Positions 1-8,027 of a stretch of DNA of 64,000 nt are shown in pieces. How positions within the stretch are numbered: position 1 is the stretch's first letter; each line of letters begins with the position of its first letter. The translations under genes and the position numbers were made by a program. The stretch spans positions 21,264-85,263 of the forward strand of contig CAYJFD010000004.1 in the NCBI GenBank assembly GCA_964369605.1, read 5' to 3'. Below the pieces are notes generated by a model. It was given only the letters and a program-made list of their open reading frames with translations, was not told the origin of the DNA and searched no databases. Source of the DNA: CAYJFD01 sp964369605. Its GTDB lineage: Bacteria; Bacteroidota; Bacteroidia; Bacteroidales; UBA932.

Positions 1-1196
1 TAGTTACTGTTGCAGCAGCTATGACTTACCCAGAATTAATTGGAAATAAAATAGCGGTTATCACACATGCGGGAGGACCTGCAGTTATGCAAACAGATGT
101 TTTATCATCAAACGGAATAGATATACCTCATATTTCTGGACCTAAAGCAGATGCTCTATTAGAGAAACTTTATCCAGGATCATCAGTAGCTAACCCTATT
201 GACTTTTTAGCAACAGGTACAGCAGAGCATTTATCCGCTATCATTGATGCTTGCGAAAACGATTTCGATGTTGATGCTATGACTATTATCTTTGGTAGCC
301 CTGGATTAACAACAGTATACGATGTATATGATCTAATACTTGAAAAAATCAAAACTTGTAAAAAGCCTATATACCCTGTATTCCCATCTATAGTAAATGT
401 TGCTGATGAGATCAGAGTATTCCAAGAAAAAGGTGGAGTAAGTTTCCCTGATGAAGTAGCGCTAGGTGCAGCTATCGCAAAAATAGCTAATCGTTCAGCA
501 GTACCTACTGATTTAGAATTACCTCCTGTAGATAAAATACTTATCAGAAAGATTATAGACGAGAGTGAAAATGGTTATTTAGCACCTGAAAAGGTTCAGC
601 TACTTCTTGATGCAGCTGGAATCTCTCGCGCAAAAGAGCTTGTTGTCGATAATATTGATGATGTTATCTCTGCTGCTAAAGAGCTTGGCTATCCTCTTGT
701 TATGAAAGTAGTAGGTCCAGTTCATAAGTCTGATGTCGGGGGTGTTGTTCTTAATGTTAAAGACGATGAGACTGTAGTTAATGAATTCAACAGGATGATG
801 AAAATCAAAGATACTACTGGTATCCTTCTTCAACCTATGCTTAGTGGAACTCAAATTTTCGCAGGCGCAAAAAGAGATGAGAAATTCGGACACTTAATTA
901 TGGCAGGACTTGGTGGCATATATATTGAGGTATTCAATGATATTAACTCTGCTCTATCTCCGGTATCTAAGCTAGAAGCACAAGAGATGATTGACTCTCT
1001 TCGTAGCATCAAGCTAATGCAAGGAACAAGGGGACAGGAAGGTGTAAATATCCCTCTTTTCAATGAGGCTATCAGAAGGGTATCTGCTCTTTGCGAAGTA
1101 GCACCAGAGATATTTGAAATGGATATCAACCCTCTACTAGGTAATGAAAAGCAAGTTATCGCTGTAGATGCAAGAATTAGAATAGAAAAAGAATAA
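1..1196 (+). CDS. ADP-forming acyl-CoA synthetase (acetate--CoA ligase family), C-terminal part
   Basis: The reading frame is open to the left edge (codons before the first visible ATG at 21 continue in frame), so the gene is truncated at its 5' end and about 398 codons are visible. Enzymes of this family convert acyl-CoA, ADP and phosphate to acid, CoA and ATP. The visible part has a succinyl-CoA-ligase-like domain opening with VITHAGGPAV, then a C-terminal ATP-grasp domain with the HKSDVGG motif (His codon 723-725) and MDINPLL near the end. The missing N-terminus should carry the CoA-binding domain. It lies directly upstream of a 2-oxoacid:ferredoxin oxidoreductase, so it probably makes ATP from the acyl-CoA that complex forms. 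The true acyl substrate cannot be read from the sequence. Confidence 0.88.
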   Translation, partial: VTVAAAMTYPELIGNKIAVITHAGGPAVMQTDVLSSNGIDIPHISGPKADALLEKLYPGSSVANPIDFLATGTAEHLSAIIDACENDFDVDAMTIIFGSPGLTTVYDVYDLILEKIKTCKKPIYPVFPSIVNVADEIRVFQEKGGVSFPDEVALGAAIAKIANRSAVPTDLELPPVDKILIRKIIDESENGYLAPEKVQLLLDAAGISRAKELVVDNIDDVISAAKELGYPLVMKVVGPVHKSDVGGVVLNVKDDETVVNEFNRMMKIKDTTGILLQPMLSGTQIFAGAKRDEKFGHLIMAGLGGIYIEVFNDINSALSPVSKLEAQEMIDSLRSIKLMQGTRGQEGVNIPLFNEAIRRVSALCEVAPEIFEMDINPLLGNEKQVIAVDARIRIEKE

Positions 1197-1197
1197 C

Positions 1198-1335
1198 ATG
1201 TTTAAAAAGCTTATAGGATGGTTTAATTCCCAAAGTCCTAACGTAAAAGGATATTTAATAATAATTGTTATCCTCGTTATAGGAATTATTTTAAGATGGG
1301 ACTTTATTCTTGATAGCTTTTCAGGCGAAAAATAA
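1198..1335 (+). CDS. small single-pass membrane protein (45 aa)
   Basis: The ATG lies 1 nt after the stop of the acyl-CoA synthetase gene and the frame ends 31 nt before the ferredoxin start, so the three look co-transcribed. The product has a short basic N-terminus (MFKKLIGWF), one hydrophobic segment at about residues 19-32 rich in Ile, Leu and Val, and a short tail ending SGEK. I do not recognise a family. Its position inside a metabolic operon and its clean membrane segment argue for a real gene, possibly a membrane anchor or small accessory subunit; that role is inference. Confidence 0.5.
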   Translation: MFKKLIGWFNSQSPNVKGYLIIIVILVIGIILRWDFILDSFSGEK

Positions 1336-1366
1336 ATTTTTAACATTAATAATAAATAATACAATT

Positions 1367-1588
1367 ATGGCAGTACGCGGAGCAATAGTAGTAGATACTG
1401 AAAAATGCAAAGGATGTTCAGTTTGCATTTCAAACTGTCCTACTAAGACAATAGGCTTGTCTAATGAAGTGAACAGTAAAGGTTATAATTTTGTAATCAT
1501 GACTGACCCTGAATCTTGTACAGGTTGCACAAACTGTGCAATAGTATGTCCTGATACAGTAATTACAGTTTATCGTACAAAGATTTAA
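1367..1588 (+). CDS. korD: 2-oxoacid:ferredoxin oxidoreductase, ferredoxin-like delta subunit
   Basis: This 73-aa protein is an 8-iron ferredoxin. It has two CxxCxxCxxxCP motifs, CKGCSVCISNCP and CTGCTNCAIVCP, each binding a [4Fe-4S] cluster. In four-subunit 2-oxoacid oxidoreductases this subunit passes electrons from the thiamine-diphosphate site to soluble ferredoxin. The frame is open upstream to 1310, but the ATG at 1367 gives the normal start MAVRG and clears the preceding small gene. The alpha subunit follows after 16 nt. Confidence in the fold is high. The subunit naming (korD, or the vor/por delta subunit) depends on the substrate, which is not certain. Confidence 0.9.
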   Translation: MAVRGAIVVDTEKCKGCSVCISNCPTKTIGLSNEVNSKGYNFVIMTDPESCTGCTNCAIVCPDTVITVYRTKI

Positions 1589-1604
1589 TAAAAAACAAAG
1601 AAAT

Positions 1605-2684
1605 ATGGCAGAAAAAATTCTAATGAAGGGTAATGAGGCCATCGCATTCGGAGCTATTGACTGTGGATGTGACGGATACTTCGGATACCCTATTACGCCT
1701 CAATCGGAAGTGATGGAGACGTTAATGGTTGAAAAACCATGGGAAACTACAGGTATGGTAGTACTTCAAGCTGAAAGTGAGACTTCATCTATAAATATGG
1801 TATATGGTGGTGCCGCTTGCGGTAAAAAAGTAATGACTTCTTCTTCAAGTCCTGGAGTGAGTCTTATGTGTGAGGGTTTAACTTACCTTGCTGGTGCTGA
1901 ACTACCTTGTGTTATCGTTAACATTATGCGTGGTGGTCCTGGTCTAGGTACTATCCAACCAAGCCAGGCTGACTATTTTCAGGCAGTTAAAGGTGGTGGA
2001 CACGGAGACTACAAGATGATTGTACTAGCTCCTGCTTCAGCGCAAGATATGTATGACTTCGTTGGCGAAGCCTTCGACTTAGCTTTCAAATATCGTAACC
2101 CAGCTATGATTCTTGGTGACGGTGTTATCGGTCAGATGATGGAAGCAGTTGAAACACACGCTCCTATAGCTAGATGGTCTACTGAGCAAGTTAAGGAACT
2201 TACTGACTCATGGGCTACTACAGGTAAAGGTGAGCACAGAAAAGGTAACACTATTACTTCTCTTTCTTTAGAGGCTGACGTTCAGGAAAGATTCAACATC
2301 AAACTTCAAAAGAAATATGCTGAAATCGAAGAGAACGAAGTAAGATATTCTACATACAAAGCAGATGATGCTGAGCACCTAATCGTAGCTTACGGTTGTA
2401 TGTCTCGTATCGCTGAGAACGTTGTAGACATCGCTCGTGAGAATGGAGTTAAATTAGGACTTCTTCGTCCAATCACTCTTTTCCCTTTCCCTAACAAGCA
2501 AATCGACGCTCTAGTTCCACAACTAAAATCTATGATGTCAGTTGAGCTTAGTGCAGGTCAGATGGTTGAAGATGTTAGACTTGTTGCAAATGGTAGAGTT
2601 CCTGTAAGTTTCTACGGTCGCCAAGGTGGTAATATCCCTTCTCCAGAAGAAGTTTATGAAGCATTTATTAAAACAATCAAATAA
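1605..2684 (+). CDS. korA: 2-oxoacid:ferredoxin oxidoreductase subunit alpha (KorA/VorB type)
   Basis: This 359-aa subunit carries the pyrimidine-binding transketolase domain at the N-terminus (GYFGYPITPQSEV, then the glutamate-containing QAESE segment) and the transketolase C-terminal-like domain after about residue 245. The complex oxidatively decarboxylates 2-oxoacids to acyl-CoA and reduces ferredoxin. The sequence resembles proteins often labelled VorB (branched-chain 2-oxoacids) as well as KorA (2-oxoglutarate), and substrate cannot be fixed from sequence alone. The gene sits between the ferredoxin subunit and the beta subunit, 9 nt before the latter. An ADP-forming acyl-CoA synthetase just upstream suggests a fermentative role with substrate-level ATP formation. 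Confidence 0.93.
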   Translation: MAEKILMKGNEAIAFGAIDCGCDGYFGYPITPQSEVMETLMVEKPWETTGMVVLQAESETSSINMVYGGAACGKKVMTSSSSPGVSLMCEGLTYLAGAELPCVIVNIMRGGPGLGTIQPSQADYFQAVKGGGHGDYKMIVLAPASAQDMYDFVGEAFDLAFKYRNPAMILGDGVIGQMMEAVETHAPIARWSTEQVKELTDSWATTGKGEHRKGNTITSLSLEADVQERFNIKLQKKYAEIEENEVRYSTYKADDAEHLIVAYGCMSRIAENVVDIARENGVKLGLLRPITLFPFPNKQIDALVPQLKSMMSVELSAGQMVEDVRLVANGRVPVSFYGRQGGNIPSPEEVYEAFIKTIK

Positions 2685-2693
2685 TCAGGCAAA

Positions 2694-3455
2694 ATGGATA
2701 TAAAAGATATAATTAAACCTGAAAATAAGGTTTACGGAAAAACACCTGTACTTACTGATAATGTACTACATTACTGTCCTGGTTGTTCTCATGGTACAGT
2801 ACATAAATTAATAGCAGAAGTTATAGAGGAAATGAATATTCAAGAAGAGACTATCGGAGTTTCTCCTGTAGGATGTTCTGTATTTGCATATAACTACCTA
2901 GATATCGACTGGCAACAAGCTGCTCACGGACGTGCTCCAGCACTAGCTACAGCTATAAAAAGACTTATGCCAGAGAAATATGTATTTACTTACCAAGGTG
3001 ACGGAGATATGGCTTCTATCGGTACAGCTGAAATTCTTCACGCTTGTGCAAGAGGTGAGAATATCGTTGTATTCTTTATCAACAACGCTATCTACGGTAT
3101 GACTGGAGGTCAAATGGCCCCTACTACTCTTATCGGTCAGGTAACTTCAACTTCTCCTTATGGTAGAGTTCCTGAGCTTAACGGATATCCTATGAGGATT
3201 TCTGAAATGTTAGCTCAGCTTGAGGGTACTTGTTACATCACTCGCCAAACAGTTTTAACTCCTGGTGATGTTCGTAAGACTAAGAAAGCGATTCGCAAGG
3301 CTTTCGAGAATTCAGCTCAGAAGAAAGGTACATCTCTTGTTGAGATCGTATGTAACTGTAACTCTGGTTGGAAACTTTCTCCAGTTAATGCTTATGAGTG
3401 GTTAAAAGAAAATATGCTTCCTTTCTATCCACTTGGTGATATTAAAGATAGGTAG
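2694..3455 (+). CDS. korB: 2-oxoacid:ferredoxin oxidoreductase subunit beta
   Basis: This 253-aa subunit binds the thiamine-diphosphate pyrophosphate and Mg2+ through GDGDMASIG followed by NNAIYGMTGGQ, the GDG...NN motif of the family. It also has the CPGC motif near residue 28, a second Cys in SPVGCSVF and a Cys near residue 217, which together fit the [4Fe-4S] ligands of the beta subunit. Length is normal. It lies 9 nt after the alpha gene and 24 nt before gamma, in the order delta-alpha-beta-gamma. It acts in the cytoplasm as part of the heteromeric oxidoreductase. Confidence 0.94.
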   Translation: MDIKDIIKPENKVYGKTPVLTDNVLHYCPGCSHGTVHKLIAEVIEEMNIQEETIGVSPVGCSVFAYNYLDIDWQQAAHGRAPALATAIKRLMPEKYVFTYQGDGDMASIGTAEILHACARGENIVVFFINNAIYGMTGGQMAPTTLIGQVTSTSPYGRVPELNGYPMRISEMLAQLEGTCYITRQTVLTPGDVRKTKKAIRKAFENSAQKKGTSLVEIVCNCNSGWKLSPVNAYEWLKENMLPFYPLGDIKDR

Positions 3456-3479
3456 TAGTAAATAATTAATAGTAAAAAT

Positions 3480-4034
3480 ATGAAAGAAGAAATAATTATA
3501 GCAGGTTTTGGTGGACAAGGAGTCCTTTCTATGGGAAAAATCCTTGCATACTCAGGAATAATGCAAGATAAAGAAGTTACTTGGATGCCATCTTACGGTC
3601 CAGAGATGCGTGGTGGTACAGCTAACGTTTCTGTTATTCTTAGTGATACGAAGATTAGTTCTCCTATATTAAGTAAGTTTGATTCTGCAATTATACTAAA
3701 TCAGCAGTCACTTGACAAATTCGAGGAAGCAGTTAAGCCAGGTGGAGTTTTAATCTATGATCCAAATGGTATTATTCGCCATCCAGAGAGAAAAGATATC
3801 AATATCTATAAAATAGCAGCCGTTGAAGGAGCAGCTACTTTAGGAAATGCAAAAGCATACAATATGATCGTTTTTGGCTCATACCTAAAAGTTAAGCCTA
3901 TCGTATCTATGGATAATGTTATCGCAGGTTTAAAGAAATCTCTTCCACCTCGTCATCACAAGTTAATCCCTATGAATGAACAAGCTATTTCATTAGGAAT
4001 GGAATTAATCGAGGTCGTTAACGAAGTTAAGTAA
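3480..4034 (+). CDS. korC: 2-oxoacid:ferredoxin oxidoreductase subunit gamma
   Basis: This 184-aa protein has the gamma-domain glycine-rich start AGFGGQGVLSMGK, then the family segment SYGPEMRGGTANVSV. The gamma subunit binds CoA or contacts the other subunits in the 2-oxoacid oxidoreductase. It is the last subunit gene of the operon, 24 nt after the beta gene. A hairpin with a T-run follows 21 nt downstream and probably ends most transcripts before the thioesterase gene. Confidence 0.92.
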   Translation: MKEEIIIAGFGGQGVLSMGKILAYSGIMQDKEVTWMPSYGPEMRGGTANVSVILSDTKISSPILSKFDSAIILNQQSLDKFEEAVKPGGVLIYDPNGIIRHPERKDINIYKIAAVEGAATLGNAKAYNMIVFGSYLKVKPIVSMDNVIAGLKKSLPPRHHKLIPMNEQAISLGMELIEVVNEVK

Positions 4035-4055
4035 TAACACAAATATAATCTAACT

Positions 4056-4101
4056 ACGCTGTCTAAAACATAAACTTAATGGATTTAGGCAGCGTTTTTT
4101 T
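4056..4101 (+). terminator. Rho-independent terminator after korC
   Basis: ACGCTGTCTAAA at 4056-4067 pairs with TTTAGGCAGCGT at 4084-4095 (one G-U pair), followed by a run of Ts. The T-run ends only 3 nt before the ATG of the next gene, so it may act as a partial terminator that lowers thioesterase expression. Confidence 0.75.
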
Positions 4102-4104
4102 ACC

Positions 4105-4476
4105 ATGAAAGAAGGATTAACCCATACCAGTACTACGACCGTAGACAATACAAATGTCGCATCTGCTGTCGCATCAGGCACACTTGAAGTATTTTCAACA
4201 CCTGCTATGATAGCACTAATGGAAAAAGCAGCATACTTGGCTGTAGAGAACTCTATTTCCGATGAAGAATCAACTGTTGGAACAGATCTAAATATTAAGC
4301 ACTTAAAGGCATCACCTATCGGTGAAGCAATATCTGCTAAAGCAACTTTAGTAAAAATAGAAGGCAGAGCATTAACCTTTGAGGTTGAAGCCCACGATTC
4401 AAAAGGGAAAATAGGTGAAGGAATGCATACTAGATATATTGTCAATATCGAAAAGTTCCTCTCAAAGATTCAATAA
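4105..4476 (+). CDS. FlK-like hotdog-fold acyl-CoA thioesterase
   Basis: This 123-aa protein matches the fluoroacetyl-CoA-thioesterase-like (FlK) branch of the hotdog fold. Visible landmarks are FSTPAMIALMEKAA, VGTDLNIKHL, a GRALTFEVEAHD strand and IGEGMHTRYIV. Residues T32, E40 and H66 occupy the places of the FlK catalytic Thr, Glu and His. Relatives are common in fermentative bacteria and hydrolyse short acyl-CoAs or act as hydroxybenzoyl-type thioesterases; the actual substrate is unknown. It follows the korDABC operon on the same strand but behind a terminator hairpin. It could drain excess acyl-CoA when CoA becomes limiting, which is inference. Confidence 0.82.
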   Translation: MKEGLTHTSTTTVDNTNVASAVASGTLEVFSTPAMIALMEKAAYLAVENSISDEESTVGTDLNIKHLKASPIGEAISAKATLVKIEGRALTFEVEAHDSKGKIGEGMHTRYIVNIEKFLSKIQ

Positions 4477-4482
4477 CTATAG

Positions 4483-4520
4483 AATAATCCCTTTATGAGA
4501 ATTACTCTGAAGGGATTATT
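4483..4520. terminator. convergent terminator hairpin
   Basis: AATAATCCCTT at 4483-4493 pairs with AAGGGATTATT at 4510-4520 around a 16-nt loop. It lies between the converging thioesterase and MATE genes and overlaps the MATE stop codon. T-tracts on either side are weak. Confidence 0.65.
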
Positions 4521-5874
4521 TTAGTTTTCGTTTCATACTAGCGACCCTAAGTCGCATCATTATTCCAGTTAAAGTCAAACCAGCTGGATATCCAACCCAC
4601 ACTCCTATCAAGCCTAAATCAAAGACAAAACCACAGATATAGCTTAATGGCAATGCTATAATAAAATAACCTACGAAGGAGATTAAAGCCATAGCCTTTA
4701 CATCCGACATCCCCCTAAGTGCATTAGCATAAGTTATCTGCAGTGCATCTCCAAATTGATACAATATCAACATACCTACTAGTCCTGTAACTGTCTTTAT
4801 TACCTCCAAATCTGATGTAAAAAAAGTAGCTACCTGATTCTTTAACAGATAGTATGCAGTAGAGGTGACCAAGGCCGCACATATAATTATATGAAAACCT
4901 GCTCTAATTACCCTTTTCATAGATAGGTAATCTTCACGACCACAGTAATTACTTACCTTTATAGATAGTGCCGCTCCTAGACCATAATATATCATAAATC
5001 CAAATGTGGAAATCGTAGTCAATACTTGTTGAGCAGCTAACTCGACCTTACCTATCCACCCTATCATTACCACCGAGATACTAAATAAGGCCGTTTCCAT
5101 ACCCATTTGAAGTGCTACCATTATTCCCATATCAAAGAGCCTCTTTATAGTATTGAAACTAATTTTCGCCTTAGAAAAGGCTATCCTATAAACTTTATAA
5201 ACATCTGTTCTAAAGAATACGAATAAAAAAGCTATAACAGTGAAAACTCTAGCTGCAAATGTTGAGATACCTGCACCTATGACTCCCATTGCAGGTATGC
5301 CTGCAAAGCCATAAATAAATATAAAGTTTCCTAGTATATTTATAAGATTTGAAATCAACATAATATACATAGGTGTCTTTGTATCATTTACTCCATCTGA
5401 GAACTGCTTGAATGAGTTAAATACCATAATAAATGGCAATGAAAAAAGATGGAGTAAGTAATAGCCCTTAATCAAGGGTAATAATTCTGTTGGAGGATTG
5501 AGTTTATCGACATAAAACCAAAGAGCCCCCATAGCTATAAACATTATGATTCCGATGGAGAAGTTCGTTAATATACTATTCTTTAGTAGCTCTCCTGCCC
5601 TATCACTCTCATTTCTACCGAAGGTTTGCCCCACAAGTGGTGTCAGTCCATAGGCAAAGCCTAGTCCGAAGAAAATTGAAATATTAAAAATACTTAAAAC
5701 AAAAGAGGCAGTGGCTAAATCAGGGGTAGCATACCTTCCTACCATTACATTATCAACGACTCCAACCAGTATTATTCCAAGCTGTCCTACAACTATAGGT
5801 ATTCCTAATTTTAAAATATCACGATAATGTGATTTCAAGCTATTAATATTTTTTAAATCCTTCACTTTCTCCAA
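4516..5874 (-). CDS. MATE family efflux transporter
   Basis: This 452-aa integral membrane protein has about twelve hydrophobic segments and the two-fold repeat of MATE transporters. One repeat opens near GQLGIILVGVVDNVMVG and the second near QMGMETALFSISVVMIGWIG. MATE proteins export cationic drugs, flavins or metabolites in exchange for Na+ or H+. The frame has no usable ATG before transmembrane segment 1: the start at 5874 is TTG, and a nearby ATG at 5879 is out of frame. A hairpin at 5889-5913 separates it from rny upstream. Substrate is unknown. Confidence 0.9.
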   Translation of the reverse strand: MEKVKDLKNINSLKSHYRDILKLGIPIVVGQLGIILVGVVDNVMVGRYATPDLATASFVLSIFNISIFFGLGFAYGLTPLVGQTFGRNESDRAGELLKNSILTNFSIGIIMFIAMGALWFYVDKLNPPTELLPLIKGYYLLHLFSLPFIMVFNSFKQFSDGVNDTKTPMYIMLISNLINILGNFIFIYGFAGIPAMGVIGAGISTFAARVFTVIAFLFVFFRTDVYKVYRIAFSKAKISFNTIKRLFDMGIMVALQMGMETALFSISVVMIGWIGKVELAAQQVLTTISTFGFMIYYGLGAALSIKVSNYCGREDYLSMKRVIRAGFHIIICAALVTSTAYYLLKNQVATFFTSDLEVIKTVTGLVGMLILYQFGDALQITYANALRGMSDVKAMALISFVGYFIIALPLSYICGFVFDLGLIGVWVGYPAGLTLTGIMMRLRVASMKRKLK

Positions 5875-5888
5875 TACATTATATACAG

Positions 5889-5913
5889 AAAGGCTATCTT
5901 ATAGACAGCCTTT
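5889..5913 (-). terminator. hairpin after rny
   Basis: On the minus strand AAAGGCTGTCT pairs with AGATAGCCTTT around a 3-nt loop (one G-U pair), 27 nt after the rny stop. No long T-run follows, so termination strength is uncertain. Confidence 0.55.
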
Positions 5914-5939
5914 GATGTATTCATAAATATTATTTTTAT

Positions 5940-7481
5940 TTATTTTGCGATAGATACAGAGCGAGTTTCTCTAATTACAGTGATTTTAACCTGTCCAGGG
6001 TAAACCATCTCCTCTTGAATCTTTCTTGCTATATCACTTGATAGTAATTCTGCATCTGCATCTGTTACTTGTTCTGCACCTACTATTACTCTAAGCTCAC
6101 GTCCTGCTTGGATAGCATAAGTCTTAACTACTCCGTGATGAGATAAAGCTATATTTTCCATATCCTTTAACCTCTTGATATAAGACTCTATTACTTCTCG
6201 TCTTGCACCTGGTCTTGCACTAGATATAGCATCCCCCACTAATACTAGAGGTGAAATTAATGAATTCATCTCTATCTCTTCGTGGTGAGCCCCGATAGCA
6301 TTACATACCTCTGGCTTCTCCTTATACCTTTCAGCTAACTTCATACCTAGGATTGCGTGTGGTAACTCTGTCTCTTCCTCAGAAACCTTTCCGATGTCGT
6401 GAAGTAAACCTGCTCTCTTTGCGACCTTTGGATTAAGTCCTAGCTCAGATGCCATAATAGCACAAATATTTGCTACCTCTCGCGAGTGTTGTAATAAGTT
6501 TTGTCCGTATGAAGAACGGTACTTCATTCTACCTATTAACTTAATTAACTCTAAATTCATTCCGTGAATTCCTAAGTCAATACAAGTTCTCTTTCCTGTT
6601 TCTAGTATCTCCTCATCAAGTTGTTTTTGAACCTTTGCTACGACCTCTTCAATACGGGCTGGGTGAATACGACCATCCGTGATTAATTGGTGAAGGGCTA
6701 ATCTAGCTACCTCGCGACGTACAGGATCGAAAGCAGAAAGTAATATCGCCTCTGGAGTATCATCTACTACGATCTCTACACCAGTTGCTGCTTCTAGAGC
6801 TCTAATATTACGGCCTTCCCTTCCTATTATTCGTCCTTTTACTTCGTCATTATCGATATTAAATACTGTTACTGAATTTTCGATCGCTGTTTCAGGTGCT
6901 GTTCTCTGAATAGTACTGATCACTATTCTTTTGGCTTCCTTGCTTGCATTTAATCTAGCCTCGTCCATTACATCATTAATATAAGACATAGCTTGAGTTC
7001 TTGCCTCTGCCTTCATACTTTCAACTAACTGCTCCTTTGCTTGATCTGCCGTCATTCCAGCGATATTCTCAATCTTTGTTATCGCTTCTTCTCTTAGCTT
7101 GTCATACTCAGATGACTTTGTATTTAACAGTTCTAACTGTTGCTTAAGATTCTCCTTAATACTATCATTCTCTTTTTGCTTTTTAACTAGCTCTGAATTT
7201 TGCTGGTTAATCTGCATTTCTTTTTGCTTCAACTTGTTTTCTGCTTGTTGAATTTGAGAATTCTTATCCGAAATATATTGTTCATGCTCAGACTTAAGTT
7301 GTAAAAATTTCTCTTTTGCTTGAAAAATCTTATCTTTTTTTATGCTTTCGCCTTCTTTCTTCGCATTTTCAATAATTTGTAATCCCTTGTTCTTCCCCGT
7401 TACCTTAGCAAATTGAGTGTATGCTATAATAGTAACGAAAGATGTTATGGCTACGATGCCAATGTAAATATATATCTCCAT
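5940..7481 (-). CDS. rny: ribonuclease Y
   Basis: RNase Y is a membrane-tethered endoribonuclease that starts mRNA decay. The 513-aa protein has an N-terminal membrane helix (residues 3-20), a long charged coiled coil (about 30-200), a KH RNA-binding domain with GRIIGREGRNIR at 216-227, and an HD metal-dependent phosphohydrolase domain with H361-D362 in GLLHDIGK. Length is normal for the family. Upstream on the same strand are zapA and its coiled-coil partner, with a probable structured RNA in the 248-bp gap between. The ATG at 7481 is the natural start because the membrane helix follows at once. Confidence 0.97.
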   Translation of the reverse strand: MEIYIYIGIVAITSFVTIIAYTQFAKVTGKNKGLQIIENAKKEGESIKKDKIFQAKEKFLQLKSEHEQYISDKNSQIQQAENKLKQKEMQINQQNSELVKKQKENDSIKENLKQQLELLNTKSSEYDKLREEAITKIENIAGMTADQAKEQLVESMKAEARTQAMSYINDVMDEARLNASKEAKRIVISTIQRTAPETAIENSVTVFNIDNDEVKGRIIGREGRNIRALEAATGVEIVVDDTPEAILLSAFDPVRREVARLALHQLITDGRIHPARIEEVVAKVQKQLDEEILETGKRTCIDLGIHGMNLELIKLIGRMKYRSSYGQNLLQHSREVANICAIMASELGLNPKVAKRAGLLHDIGKVSEEETELPHAILGMKLAERYKEKPEVCNAIGAHHEEIEMNSLISPLVLVGDAISSARPGARREVIESYIKRLKDMENIALSHHGVVKTYAIQAGRELRVIVGAEQVTDADAELLSSDIARKIQEEMVYPGQVKITVIRETRSVSIAK

Positions 7482-7534
7482 ATTCGTTAAATAAATTTGT
7501 TAAGTAAATTAGGAATTTAACAATAATAGAAAAG

Positions 7535-7690
7535 CCACCAAGTTCTGTTTATCATAAATCTTAAATAATAAGATTTGAGTTCCGATTGTGGAATCAAACT
7601 TCCAACGTCCCATAAATGGAATCCTTTCACTATTTCAGAAAGTCACCTAGGCCTGTCTTCATCCTTCGAGTATTCTCTTTTTAATTTTTA
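7535..7690 (-). ncRNA. ssrS: probable 6S RNA (6S-Flavo type)
   Basis: The 248-bp gap between zapA and rny has no reading frame but is clearly structured on the minus strand. GGCCTAGGTGAC at about 7640-7651 can pair with GAACTTGGTGGC at about 7532-7543 to close a long stem. Inside are a hairpin AAATCTTA/TAAGATTT near 7556-7576 and short stems built from TTCCA/TGGAA. A 6S RNA gene between zapA and rny in Bacteroidota is, as I recall, a common arrangement. Ends are approximate. Without a covariance search the family assignment is moderate; some structured RNA here is more certain. Confidence 0.5.
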
Positions 7691-7729
7691 GTGTTGATTT
7701 AAGCAAAGAGTAACTTGATGGCTAAGATT

Positions 7730-8026
7730 TTAATTTGTATCTAAATAAGCAGCTAATTGGCTGTCGAGATCTTGTATCTGCCTAACGAGAGTGTTTAATT
7801 CTTCGTTTTTGCTAAGCTTCTTTAAATGCACATTAGCTGTGAATGCTATTATTGACAACGCATCTACTGTTGTGCAACCTTGATACTTCTTTTTTGTCTC
7901 TAATATTCCATCATTAACCTCTTGCGCTGCCATTCTCAGAATAACTTCTTCATCAGATGTCGCATTAAAATTATAGGTTTTATCACCTATTTTAATACTT
8001 ATTTTATGTAGCTTAGTATCTTCCAT
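7730..8026 (-). CDS. zapA: cell division protein ZapA
   Basis: This 98-aa protein fits ZapA: an N-terminal globular part with the KISIKIGDKTYNF strand pair and a C-terminal helical coiled coil. ZapA binds FtsZ filaments at midcell and bundles them. The gene starts 1 nt after the stop of a small coiled-coil gene, so the two are translated from one message, and rny lies downstream behind the probable 6S RNA. The short, variable sequence keeps this below certainty, but the neighbourhood supports it. Confidence 0.85.
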   Translation of the reverse strand: MEDTKLHKISIKIGDKTYNFNATSDEEVILRMAAQEVNDGILETKKKYQGCTTVDALSIIAFTANVHLKKLSKNEELNTLVRQIQDLDSQLAAYLDTN

Positions 8027-8027
8027 A

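Noticed and set aside
4050..4445. 131-codon minus-strand frame opposite the thioesterase
   Set aside because: Shadow of the FlK-like thioesterase gene, and it would cross the korC terminator. No family resemblance.
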